Assembly (NCBI RefSeq): GCF_001514305.1
Contig: NZ_KQ949125.1
Span: 1 to 64,000 of the forward strand
Direction: 5' to 3'
DNA from: Streptomyces dysideae
GTDB taxonomy: Bacteria > Actinomycetota > Actinomycetes > Streptomycetales > Streptomycetaceae
Length of the DNA stretch: 64,000 nt
In this document: positions 1-8,261 of the stretch, piece by piece
Position numbering within the stretch: the stretch's first letter is position 1
How the letters are laid out: the number at the start of each line of letters is the position of its first letter
Notes under the pieces: model-generated
Seen by the model: the letters and a program-made list of their open reading frames with translations, nothing else
Told to the model about the DNA's origin: nothing
The model's database searches: none
Position numbers and translations under genes: made by a program

Positions 1-1016
1 TAGAGAGAGGCGGCCCCCGGCTCGGGGCGTGGATCCCGCGTGCCCGGCGCCAGTCCACGTACCCGCTCGACGACCTGCCGCAGGTGCTCGGGGGTGGTGC
101 CGCAGCAGCCACCGACCAGGTTCAGGCCGTAGCCGCGGACGAAGTTCTCCTGGGCGTCGGCGAGTTCCTCCGCCGTGAGCGGATAGTGGGCGCCGTCCTT
201 GCCCAGGACCGGCAGGCCCGCGTTCGGCATGCAGGACAGCGGGATGCGGGAGTGGCGGGACAGATAGCGCAGGTGTTCGCTCATCTCGGCCGGACCGGTC
301 GCGCAGTTGAGGCCGATCATGTCGATGCCCAGCGGCTCCAGCGCCGTCAGGGCGGCGCCGATCTCCGAGCCCAGCAGCATCGTGCCGGTCGTCTCGACCG
401 TCACCGACACGATCAGGGGCACCGCCACGCCCAGCGCCGTCAGGGCCTTCCTGGCGCCCAGCACCGCCGCCTTGGTCTGCAGCAGGTCCTGCGTCGTCTC
501 CACCAGCAGCGCGTCCGCGCCGCCCGTGACCAGGCCCTCGGTGTTCCGCTGGTACGCGTCCCGCAGGACGGTGTACGGGGCGTGGCCCAGCGTCGGCAGC
601 TTGGTGCCCGGTCCCATCGAGCCCAGGACCCAGCGCTGCTGCCCGGTCGAGGCCGTGAACTCGTCCGCGACCTCGCGGGCGACACGGGCGCCCGCCTCGG
701 ACAGTTCGAAGACCCGGTCCGCGATCTCGTACTCGGCCAGCGCCGCGTGGTTCGCGCCGAAGGTGTTCGTCTCCACGCAGTCCACGCCCACCGCGAAGTA
801 CGCCTCGTGCACCGAGCGCACGATGTCCGGGCGCGTCAGGTTCAGGATCTCGTTGCAGCCTTCCAGCTGCTGGAAGTCCTCCAGGGTCGGCTCCTGGTCC
901 TGGAGCATCGTGCCCATCGCCCCGTCGGCCACCACCACACGGGAGGCGAGCGCCTCGCGGAGGGCGGACACACGGGTCCGGCTGTCGATGGAAGGGGTCA
1001 GTGGCGACGAGGCCAT
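1..1016 (-). CDS. metH: methionine synthase (MetH), N-terminal part; gene runs off the left edge
   Basis: Cobalamin-dependent methionine synthase, which moves the methyl group of methyl-tetrahydrofolate to homocysteine in the cytoplasm. Only the first 338 codons are present. They cover the zinc-dependent homocysteine S-methyltransferase domain: a VVADGAMGTML start of the barrel, the ETNTFGAN strand near residue 80, and the GGCCGTTPEH zinc-ligand loop near residue 310. The ATG at 1014-1016 is preceded on the minus strand by GAGGGAGCCC, an acceptable ribosome-binding site. The remaining folate, cobalamin and reactivation domains lie left of position 1. The 31-aa ORF upstream reads in the same direction and might share a transcript. 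No cobalamin or SAM riboswitch consensus was recognised in the leader; a small TGCCG/CGGCA hairpin is visible around 1050-1070. Family identity is secure. Confidence 0.93.
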   Translation of the reverse strand, partial: MASSPLTPSIDSRTRVSALREALASRVVVADGAMGTMLQDQEPTLEDFQQLEGCNEILNLTRPDIVRSVHEAYFAVGVDCVETNTFGANHAALAEYEIADRVFELSEAGARVAREVADEFTASTGQQRWVLGSMGPGTKLPTLGHAPYTVLRDAYQRNTEGLVTGGADALLVETTQDLLQTKAAVLGARKALTALGVAVPLIVSVTVETTGTMLLGSEIGAALTALEPLGIDMIGLNCATGPAEMSEHLRYLSRHSRIPLSCMPNAGLPVLGKDGAHYPLTAEELADAQENFVRGYGLNLVGGCCGTTPEHLRQVVERVRGLAPGTRDPRPEPGAASL

Positions 1017-1130
1017 ATAAGGGCTCCCTCGAGTGCGACGGCTGTCGGCTTAGCTGCCGCGGTGACGGCAAGCTCCGTACAACCGTACTCGGCGTGACTG
1101 ATTTCACGACCCCCCGAGAAATGGGTCGTA

Positions 1131-1226
1131 TCAGCGGCGGCTGATGCTGCGGACGCTGACGAGGGTGAGGATCCCGAGGCCGACGAGGGCGGCTGCGGCG
1201 CCGATGAGTTCTGCGGTGGTGTGCAT
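1131..1226 (-). CDS. 31-aa single-pass membrane peptide upstream of metH
   Basis: A very short ORF with strong translation signals: ATG at 1224-1226 preceded by a textbook GGAGGT three bases away (GGAGGTCCC-ATG), TGA at 1131-1133. The peptide starts MHTTAELIG, has one hydrophobic stretch at about residues 8-25 rich in Ala, Leu, Gly and Val, and ends in a basic tail (SVRSISRR), which suggests an N-out/C-in single-pass membrane protein. It lies 114 bp upstream of metH on the same strand; a CGACCC...GGGTCG hairpin follows its stop codon. I do not recognise a named family. The ribosome-binding site, the clean transmembrane segment and the isolation from other genes argue that it is real, but only conservation could prove it. 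Confidence 0.55.
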   Translation of the reverse strand: MHTTAELIGAAAALVGLGILTLVSVRSISRR

Positions 1227-1455
1227 GGGACCTCCGGGGGCGGCGACAGCCGGGGAAACGGGCGGGATTCAGTTATATAGGCATGCGGATGCCGCGACCT
1301 GCGGAATCCGTAGCCGGACCGGCTCCCGATTTCACCCGGAGGGCAGACGGGGACCAGACGGGGACACGGGCGAGGAGGGGGCGGGGAGGCGACCGCGTGC
1401 GGATGTGGGGTGGCGGGTGAGCGGCCTCGCAATCGAACGCCTACGATCCTCTGTT

Positions 1456-3504
1456 GTGTCCAAACTGACCGACGTGCCCAAACGGATCCTGATCGGGCGC
1501 GCACTGCGCAGTGACCGGCTGGGCGAAACGCTCCTGCCGAAACGCATCGCCCTCCCCGTCTTCGCTTCCGACCCGCTGTCCTCCGTGGCGTACGCGCCCG
1601 GCGAGGTGCTGCTGGTCCTGTCCATCGCGGGTGTGTCGGCGTACCACTTCGCCCCCTGGATCGCGGTCGCGGTCGTCATCCTGATGTTCACCGTGGTGGC
1701 GTCGTACCGGCAGAACGTGCACGCCTATCCGAGCGGTGGCGGCGACTACGAGGTGGCCAACACCAACCTCGGCCCCAAGGCCGGGCTGACGGTCGCCAGT
1801 GCCCTGCTAGTCGACTACGTGCTCACGGTGGCCGTCTCGATCTCCTCCGGGGTGGAGAACCTCGGCTCGGCCATCCCCTTCTTCGTCGAGCACAAGGTGC
1901 TCTGCGCGGTCGGCATCATCGTGCTGCTGACGCTGATGAACCTGCGCGGTGTGAAGGAGTCCGGCAAGCTCTTCGCGATCCCGACGTACGTCTTCGTCAC
2001 CAGCGTCTTCGCCCTGATCGCGTGGGGCGCGTTCCGCGGGCTGGTGCTGGGCGACGACATGAAGGCGCCCACGTCGGACCTGCACATCGAGTCCGAGCAC
2101 CAGGGCCTCGCGGGCTTCGCCCTCGTCTTCCTGCTGCTGCGGTCCTTCTCCTCCGGCTGTGCCGCGCTCACCGGCGTCGAGGCGATCAGCAACGGCGTGC
2201 CCGCGTTCCGCAAGCCGAAGTCGAAGAACGCGGCGACCACGCTCGCGATGATGGGCCTGTTCGCGGTGTCCATGTTCTGCGGCATCGTCGGCCTGGCTCT
2301 CGCCACCGATGTGCACATGGCGGAGAACCCGGCGACGGACCTGCTGCGCGACGGCGTCCCGGTGGGCGGCGACTATGTGCAGAACCCGGTGATCTCCCAG
2401 GTGGCGGCCGCTGTCTTCGGCGACGGAACCTTCTTCTTCATCCTGCTCGCCGCGGCCACCGCGCTGGTGCTGTTCCTCGCGGCCAACACCGCCTACAACG
2501 GCTTCCCGCTGCTCGGCTCGATCCTCGCCCAGGACCGCTACCTGCCGCGCCAGCTGCACACCCGCGGTGACCGGCTCGCCTTCTCCAACGGCATCGTGCT
2601 GCTGGCGGGCGCGGCCACTCTGCTGGTGATCGTCTACAACGCCGACTCCACCCGCCTGATCCAGCTGTACATCGTCGGTGTCTTCGTCTCCTTCACGCTC
2701 AGCCAGACCGGCATGGTCCGCCACTGGAACCGCCACCTGGCCAACGAGACGGATCCGGCCAAGCGCCGCCGCATGATCCGCTCGCGCGCGATCAACACGT
2801 TCGGCGCCTTCTTCACCGGCCTGGTGCTGGTGGTCGTCCTGGTCACCAAGTTCGAGCACGGTGCCTGGGTGTCCCTGGTCGGCATGGTGATCTTCTACGC
2901 GATCATGACCGCGATCCGGAAGCACTACGACCGCGTCTCCGAGGAGATCGCGGCGCCCGAGGGCCCCAGCGACGACAGCGTCCGGCCCTCCCGGGTGCAC
3001 TCCGTCGTGCTGGTCTCCAAGATCCACCGGCCGACGCTGCGGGCCCTCGCCTACGCCAAGCTGATGCGCTCGGACACCCTGGAGGCGCTCAGCGTCAACG
3101 TCGACCCGGCGGAGACCAAGGCGCTGCGCGAGGAGTGGGAACGGCGCGGGATCGACGTACCGCTGAAGGTGCTCGACTCGCCGTACCGCGAGATCACGCG
3201 GCCGATCGTCGAGTACGTGAAGGGGCTGCGCAAGGAGTCGCCGCGCGATGCGGTGTCCGTGATCATCCCCGAGTACGTCGTCGGCCACTGGTACGAGCAA
3301 CTGCTGCACAACCAGAGCGCGCTCCGGCTGAAGGGCCGGCTGCTGTTCACGCCCGGTGTCATGGTGACCTCGGTGCCGTACCAGCTGCAGTCCTCGGAGG
3401 CGGCGAAGATCCGGGAGCGCAAGCGGCAGGAGTGGAACGCCCCGGGGGCGGTGCGGCGCGGTCCGGCGCAGGAGCGGCCCAAGGAGGCCAGCGGGAAGGA
3501 CTGA
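1456..3504 (+). CDS. APC-superfamily permease with cytoplasmic C-terminal domain
   Basis: Predicted inner-membrane transporter of the amino acid-polyamine-organocation superfamily, 682 aa from the GTG at 1456 (VSKLTDVPKR). The open frame extends further upstream to 1144, but that part is proline/arginine-rich and not membrane-like, and homologous permeases usually start just before the LPKRIALPVFASDPLSS motif. The motif SDPLSSVAYAPGE at about residues 39-51 is the characteristic TM1 region, followed by about 12 hydrophobic segments up to residue ~490. The last ~190 residues are soluble and hydrophilic, with a UspA-like flavour (VVLVSKIHRPTLRALAYAK). Substrate cannot be read from sequence; amino acid or potassium import are both plausible. 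It is followed after 74 bp by the RNA methyltransferase gene in the same direction. Confidence 0.85.
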   Translation: MSKLTDVPKRILIGRALRSDRLGETLLPKRIALPVFASDPLSSVAYAPGEVLLVLSIAGVSAYHFAPWIAVAVVILMFTVVASYRQNVHAYPSGGGDYEVANTNLGPKAGLTVASALLVDYVLTVAVSISSGVENLGSAIPFFVEHKVLCAVGIIVLLTLMNLRGVKESGKLFAIPTYVFVTSVFALIAWGAFRGLVLGDDMKAPTSDLHIESEHQGLAGFALVFLLLRSFSSGCAALTGVEAISNGVPAFRKPKSKNAATTLAMMGLFAVSMFCGIVGLALATDVHMAENPATDLLRDGVPVGGDYVQNPVISQVAAAVFGDGTFFFILLAAATALVLFLAANTAYNGFPLLGSILAQDRYLPRQLHTRGDRLAFSNGIVLLAGAATLLVIVYNADSTRLIQLYIVGVFVSFTLSQTGMVRHWNRHLANETDPAKRRRMIRSRAINTFGAFFTGLVLVVVLVTKFEHGAWVSLVGMVIFYAIMTAIRKHYDRVSEEIAAPEGPSDDSVRPSRVHSVVLVSKIHRPTLRALAYAKLMRSDTLEALSVNVDPAETKALREEWERRGIDVPLKVLDSPYREITRPIVEYVKGLRKESPRDAVSVIIPEYVVGHWYEQLLHNQSALRLKGRLLFTPGVMVTSVPYQLQSSEAAKIRERKRQEWNAPGAVRRGPAQERPKEASGKD

Positions 3505-3578
3505 CCCGTGCGGTGAGCCCGTAGACTGGTGGGCTGTTGTCCGCTCGTTCCCTTTCTCTTCTCTGGAGTCACCCCACC

Positions 3579-4910
3579 ATGCAGGCAGAACCGAAGAAGT
3601 CGCTGGTGGGGGAGGAGTGCGAGGTCGAGATCGGCCCCGTCGCCCACGGCGGGCACTGCATCGCCCGTACCGATGACGGCCAGGTGCTGTTCGTCCGGCA
3701 CACGCTGCCCGGCGAGCGGGTCGTGGCCCGGGTGACCGAGGGCGAGGAGGGCGACCGCTTCCTGCGCGCCGACGCGGTGGAGGTGCTGTCGCCGTCCAAG
3801 GACCGCATCGAGGCGCCCTGCCCCTACGCCGGCCCCGGCCGCTGCGGCGGCTGCGACTGGCAGCACGCCAAGCCGGGGGCGCAGCGCCGGATGAAGGGCG
3901 AGGTCGTCACCGAACAGTTGCAGCGGCTCGCCGGTCTCACACCGGAGGACGTCGGCTGGGACGGCACGGTGATGCCGGCCGAGGGCGACAAGCTGCCCGC
4001 CGGGCAGGTGCCGCAGTGGCGGACGCGGGTGCAGTACGCCGTGGACGCCGACACCGGCCGGGCCGGGCTGCGTCGGCACCGCTCGCACGAGGTCGAGCCC
4101 ATCGACCACTGCCTGATCGCTGCCGAGGGGGTCAGCGAGCTCGGCGTCGAGAAGCGTGACTGGACCGGCATGGAGTCCGTCGAGGCGATCGCGGCGACCG
4201 GCTCGCAGGACCGGCAGGTGATCCTGACGCCGCGGCCGGGCGCACGCCTGCCCCTGGTCGAGCTGGACCGGCCGGTCTCCGTGATGCGGGTCGAGGAGAA
4301 GGACGGCGGCGTCCACCGCGTCCACGGCCGCCCCTTCGTCCGGGAGCGCGCGGACGGCCGTACGTACCGTGTCGGCAGCGGCGGCTTCTGGCAGGTGCAC
4401 CCGAAGGCGGCGGACACGCTGGTGACGGCGGTCATGCAGGGTCTGCTGCCCCGCAAGGGCGAGATGGCGCTGGACCTGTACTGCGGTGTGGGCCTGTTCG
4501 CGGGCGCGCTGGCGGACCGGCTCGGCGACCAGGGCGCGGTCCTCGGCATCGAGACCGGCAAGCGCGCGGTGGAGGACGCCCGGCACAACCTCGCCGACTT
4601 CGACCGCGTACGTATCGAGCAGGGCAAGGTCGACGTCGTTCTGCCGCGCACGGGTATCACCGAGGTCGACCTGATCGTCCTCGACCCGCCGCGGGCGGGG
4701 GCGGGGCGGAAGACGGTGGCGCATCTGGCGTCGCTGGGGGCGCGGCGGATCGCGTATGTCGCGTGTGATCCGGCCGCGTTGGCTCGGGATCTGGCGTACT
4801 TCCGGGACGGGGGGTATCGAGTGCGGATGTTGCGGGTGTTCGATCTCTTCCCGATGACCTCGCATGTGGAATGTGTGGCGATTTTGGAACCTGCGGCGAA
4901 GGGCGTCTGA
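3579..4910 (+). CDS. TRAM-domain class I SAM-dependent RNA (uracil-5) methyltransferase; integration site for the islands
   Basis: Cytoplasmic RNA methyltransferase of the RumA/RlmD/TrmA type, 443 aa, which makes 5-methyluridine in rRNA or tRNA. Visible in order: TRAM RNA-binding domain (residues ~7-70); Cys81, Cys89 and Cys92 (CGGC) as expected iron-sulfur ligands; the SAM-binding motif LDLYCGVGLFAG (~residues 302-313); LDPPRAG; and the catalytic Cys396 in VACDPAALARD. The ATG at 3579 follows GGAGTC and puts the TRAM domain at the N-terminus. The 3' end (4845-4914) is repeated at 25611 and 30963, so this gene is the attachment site of the downstream cassettes. Codon usage changes around 4690: before that most codons end in C, after it T- and G-ending codons are common, which may mark DNA brought in with the island. 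Confidence 0.93.
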   Translation: MQAEPKKSLVGEECEVEIGPVAHGGHCIARTDDGQVLFVRHTLPGERVVARVTEGEEGDRFLRADAVEVLSPSKDRIEAPCPYAGPGRCGGCDWQHAKPGAQRRMKGEVVTEQLQRLAGLTPEDVGWDGTVMPAEGDKLPAGQVPQWRTRVQYAVDADTGRAGLRRHRSHEVEPIDHCLIAAEGVSELGVEKRDWTGMESVEAIAATGSQDRQVILTPRPGARLPLVELDRPVSVMRVEEKDGGVHRVHGRPFVRERADGRTYRVGSGGFWQVHPKAADTLVTAVMQGLLPRKGEMALDLYCGVGLFAGALADRLGDQGAVLGIETGKRAVEDARHNLADFDRVRIEQGKVDVVLPRTGITEVDLIVLDPPRAGAGRKTVAHLASLGARRIAYVACDPAALARDLAYFRDGGYRVRMLRVFDLFPMTSHVECVAILEPAAKGV

Positions 4911-4914
4911 CCTG
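4845..4914 (+). repeat. att-like direct repeat, copy A (native 3' end of the methyltransferase gene)
   Basis: The last 22 codons including the TGA (4908-4910) plus CCTG. It encodes LFPMTSHVECVAIL and the short tail to the stop. Copies B and C have exactly the same 70-bp length without indels. By my count A matches B at 55/70 and C at 54/70 positions, and most differences are at synonymous sites. A 3'-end duplication that preserves the host reading frame is the usual footprint of site-specific integration into a gene. Confidence 0.85.
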
Positions 4915-5065
4915 CCCGTTTCCTGACTCAGGCGTCGGCTCTACCTGTTTTCCTTCATGCAGCGGGTCGAGCGGACGGTTCGCGCATCGTGCAGGCGCTG
5001 ATCTGTGGTTTTGTAGCCGGGCGCGGTCTGAGTCGCCCGAGCGCCGTGGCATCGCTCAAAACTCT

Positions 5066-5087
5066 TGACGCTCAGATGACGCCCATT
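5066..5087 (+). repeat. left-end arm-type repeats of cassette 1
   Basis: Two direct repeats with 11-bp period, TGACGCTCAGA at 5066 and TGACGCCCATT at 5077, located 158 bp after the start of the methyltransferase stop codon. Equivalent pairs occur at 25830/25841 and 31071/31082/31093. One-helical-turn tandem repeats flanking a core are typical arm sites for the N-terminal domain of tyrosine recombinases. Confidence 0.6.
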
Positions 5088-5437
5088 CAAGGCGCATCAA
5101 AGGAAGAAGAGCAACGCCGTCGGACTGACGGATGACGGTCAGGGCGCGTCGACCGGCTACGTGGGACGATCGGCCCGGTGGATGGTGGCTTCGGCACGCG
5201 AGGAGACCCCGGTGTGCGTTCTGGTCATCGGTGATCGATGCACCCCGCCGGGTACGTCGACGCCCTGGCAGAGGTGTGCGGCCCGTTTCGGACCGGGGCG
5301 CGGCGTTGACTGAGCGGCAACGAAAGGGCTCCGGCGCGACCACGACGCTGCGTTCGGCGTGGCTCGTCGCCGGACTCGCGGCGACCGGCCGGTGCGCCGC
5401 GACGGACACTGCCTGCGGCCTGGGGCGGGTGTGAGCT

Positions 5438-6955
5438 GTGGCGCGTGGACTGGTGCTCGGTGTGGACGCGGGCCATACCGTGACCAAGGCCGTGTTGTTC
5501 GATGCCACCGGCCGAGCGGTGGCGCGGGGCAGCGGCCCAGTGCCCCTGAAGACCCCTCAACCCCATTGGGTGGAGAGGGATATGGACGACGTGTGGCGGA
5601 CGGCGTTCCAGGCCATCGCCGCCTGTCTCGCCGAGGCGGGGCCGGACGCGGGGCGAGCCGTCGCCGCGGTGGGACTGGCCGGGCACGGCGACGGCCTGTA
5701 CGCCGTCGACGAGTTCGGCCGGCCGGTGCGCGCCGGCATCGTGGCGATGGACACGCGCGCCGAACCAATGCTGGTGGAGTGGCGGCGCACTCCGGTCTGG
5801 TCGCGCGCGCTGGAGTTGTCGGGCACTGTGCCGTTCGCTGGTTCCCCGGCCGCCCTGCTGGCCTGGCTCGCCCGCCACGAGCCGGGAGCGCTTGTGCAGG
5901 CCCGTTGGCTGTTGTCCTGCAAGGACTGGCTGCGCCTGAGACTGACGGGCGCGGTGGCCACCGATCCGACGGACGCCAGTGCCTCGTTCACCGACCTGCG
6001 TCGGGGCGGCTACTCGCCGGAGCTGCTCGATCTGTACGGCCTCGGCGCGCTCGCTCGTCTGCTGCCGCCCGTGCTGGCCTGCGACGCGGTGAGCGGAACC
6101 GTCACCCGTGAGGCCGCGGCGCTCACTGGGCTCATCGCCGGCACGCCCGTCGTCACGGGCGCCCATGACGTCGATGCCGCCGCGCTCGGGATCGGCGGCA
6201 CGACGCCGGGCGAGCTGTGCCTGATCGCCGGGTCGTTCAGCATCAACCAGGTGGTCAGTGAGCGTCCGGTGGTCGATCCGCGCTGGCAGGTCCGTCACTT
6301 CGTCCGGCCGGGGCAGTGGATGAGCATGTCCACCTCACCCGCGTCGGTGGCGAACCTGGAGTGGTTCCTGCGGGTCACGGGCGCGCCGGCCGACCAGCGG
6401 TACGGCGTCCACGAGGCGATCGGCCGCGAGGTCGAGGCGTGCCTGTAGGGTCCGTCGGAGGTGCTGTTCCACCCGTTCGTCTACGGCTCTCCGCACCCGC
6501 ATCCCGCGTCCGGGACGTTCCTCGGCCTTCGCGGTTGGCACGGCCGCGGCCACGTGCTGCGGGCCCTGATGGAAGGGGTGGTCCTCAATCACCGCTGGCA
6601 CGTCGACGCGCTCTGCTCGAAGCTGCCGGTCACCGGGGCGGCGGCCCGGCTGACCGGCGGCGCCGCCCACAGCGCGGTGTGGAGCCAGATGTTCGCAGAC
6701 GCGCTGCGACGGCCGGTGGTGGTGACCGATGTGCAGGAGAGCGCGGCCCGGGGAGCGGCTCTGCTCGCCGCCACCGCCGTCGGAATGCTCGACGACGTGA
6801 CGGACCCGCGCGTCACCGCCGCCGTACTCAGGCGCCACGAACCCCGCCCCGACCGGGTCGCCGTACTCGACGAGGCGTACCAGGTGTACCGGGAGGCGTT
6901 GGAGGCTCTCGGACCGGTCTGGGCCCGCTTGGACGCGCCCGAGGCTCCGGAGTGA
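5438..6955 (+). pseudogene. FGGY-family carbohydrate kinase (L-xylulose kinase-like) with an in-frame amber stop
   Basis: An ATP-dependent sugar kinase of about 505 codons. It starts with GTG at 5438 (VARGLVLGVDAGHTVTKAVLF), the FGGY phosphate-binding motif, and has ITGAHDVDAAALGIG-like central sequence and a C-terminal half with GGAAHSAVWSQMFADAL near residue 405, the adenosine-binding region. Codon 337 (6446-6448) is TAG; the same frame continues without any shift (GPSEVLFHPFVYGSP), so one substitution, for example CAG to TAG, would explain it. The truncated 336-aa product lacks the second FGGY lobe and would be inactive. It sits at the edge of a polyol uptake and oxidation cluster, where it would phosphorylate the ketose product. 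A sequencing error or stop readthrough is possible but cannot be judged here. Confidence 0.8.
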
Positions 6956-7013
6956 GTGCCGGACACGCCCGCGACGTGAGGGATCGACGGGCATCCAGGC
7001 GCTGCCGCTGCCG

Positions 7014-8000
7014 CTACACGGGGGTCGGCGCGCCGTCGTAGCGGTACGGCGGCTGGGCACCGGCGCGGGTGCAGGTGTCGGCCGCGATGTCCACGGCGTA
7101 CGACAGCAGCCGGGCAAGCTCGCCGGCGGCGAGGTGGTCGACGCCGTCGCGGCTGAGTCGGCCGGTGTGGTGCAGATGGGCGAGCACTCCGGCGGTGAAG
7201 GCGTCGCCCGCTCCTACCGTGTCGACGACCCGGACCGCCGGGGCCGGCACATGGACGCGGGCGTCGCGGCCGATGGCCCAGGCGCCCTGGGAGCCGAACG
7301 TGATCAGGACGAGTCCCGCGCCTGACGCGAGCCAGCGTTCGGCCACCGCCTCGTACGGCTCATGCGGGTGGAGCCATGCCATGTCCTCGTCGCTCGCCTT
7401 CACCACGTCGGCGAGCGCCACCCACTCGGCGAATCGCCGGAGATAGGCGGCGCGGTCGGTGACCAGGCCCGGCCGCACGTTCGGGTCGAGGGACACCAGC
7501 CGCCGGCCCGCCTCCCGGCGAATCAGTCCGTCGAGCGTGGAGGCCAGGGGTTCGAGCAACAGACCCAGCGACCCGAGGTGCAGAGCCGTCCCCGCGGGCA
7601 GCGCGCCGCCGTCCGGGAGAGCAGCGAGGTGTTCGGGGCGCAGGCCGCGGTCGGCGGTGCCGTTCGCGTGGAAGGAGTAGGCGGCCGACCCGTCCTCGCG
7701 CAGCTGCACGGCTGCGATAGTGGTGGGTTCGGACGCGGGCAGCGCATGGGTGAGCCGGGTGCCGGATGCCGCGAGGTGCGCGCGCAGGAGATCGCCGAAG
7801 CGGTCGTCGGAGAGGCGCGCGAGCAGTGCCGTGGGGACTCGGAGTCGGCCGAGACCGGCGGCGACGTTGAGGCAGGAGCCGCCCGGGCGCGGCTGGAAGG
7901 CCGCGGCACCATCGGCCGTACGGGCAGGGGTGAGGTCCACCAGCGCGTCTCCGGCGACGACGACGGCAGGCTGGTCTGCGGGTTCCGGTCTGGCGCTCAT
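7014..8000 (-). CDS. PfkB-family carbohydrate kinase (fructokinase-like)
   Basis: Ribokinase/PfkB-fold kinase of 328 aa that likely phosphorylates fructose or another ketose made by the neighbouring dehydrogenases. Motifs: AGDALVDLTP at the N-terminus, the GGSCLNVAAGLGRL glycine-rich sugar-binding motif (~residues 40-55) and the C-terminal PfkB signature DTVGAGDAFTAGV with the catalytic aspartate. The ATG at 7998-8000 follows GAGGAA and is preferred over the longer open frame to 8129, whose extra residues are low-quality. It is divergent from the ABC transporter operon, sharing the 261-bp region 8001-8261. Because the FGGY kinase next door is interrupted, this enzyme may be the only intact kinase of the pathway. 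Confidence 0.85.
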   Translation of the reverse strand: MSARPEPADQPAVVVAGDALVDLTPARTADGAAAFQPRPGGSCLNVAAGLGRLRVPTALLARLSDDRFGDLLRAHLAASGTRLTHALPASEPTTIAAVQLREDGSAAYSFHANGTADRGLRPEHLAALPDGGALPAGTALHLGSLGLLLEPLASTLDGLIRREAGRRLVSLDPNVRPGLVTDRAAYLRRFAEWVALADVVKASDEDMAWLHPHEPYEAVAERWLASGAGLVLITFGSQGAWAIGRDARVHVPAPAVRVVDTVGAGDAFTAGVLAHLHHTGRLSRDGVDHLAAGELARLLSYAVDIAADTCTRAGAQPPYRYDGAPTPV

Positions 8001-8261
8001 GTGGGTTCCTCGGGGATGGCGGCGGCACGTTCGAGGGCTGGGGCTGGGCTGTTCGGTGGAGTCCCGTAGCCCCGCAGAGAACGCTTGACGATAAGTTCGA
8101 AGAGAATTTCTCGCAAGATGTGTTAACAACGGCGCAGTCTCCTGCTAATAATTCGGCCATCGAAACGCGCCCGACTCCCCAAGGACGCATCCACACCCCT
8201 GCTCGACCCGCCGCGCCTCAGTCGAGGTCCCGGCGAACCAGCACGAGAGGCCCCCCGTCAC
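8001..8261. promoter_or_regulatory. divergent control region of the polyol cluster with two palindromes
   Basis: This gap separates the PfkB kinase (minus) from the solute-binding protein gene (plus). It contains TTGACG (8085-8090), the inverted repeat GAGAA-T-TTCTC (8102-8112) and the perfect palindrome TGTTAACA (8121-8128). These are candidate operators for the DeoR-type regulator encoded at 13769-14578. It is more AT-rich than its neighbours, as expected for a promoter. The assignment is inference. Confidence 0.45.

Noticed and set aside
1017..1130. Cobalamin or SAM-family riboswitch in the metH leader
   Set aside because: I could not find the conserved core strings of the B12-box or SAM-I/SAM-IV/SAH classes; only a small hairpin is visible. 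A covariance-model search would decide.
4871..5434. Short ORFs in the 4.9-5.4 kb gap
   Set aside because: They lack ribosome-binding sites and protein-like composition, and the region aligns with the non-coding left end of cassette 2.
8085..8095. TTGACGATAAG as another cassette arm site
   Set aside because: It lacks the TGACGCTC core and any 11-bp partner, and it sits in a promoter gap; it fits a -35 element better.
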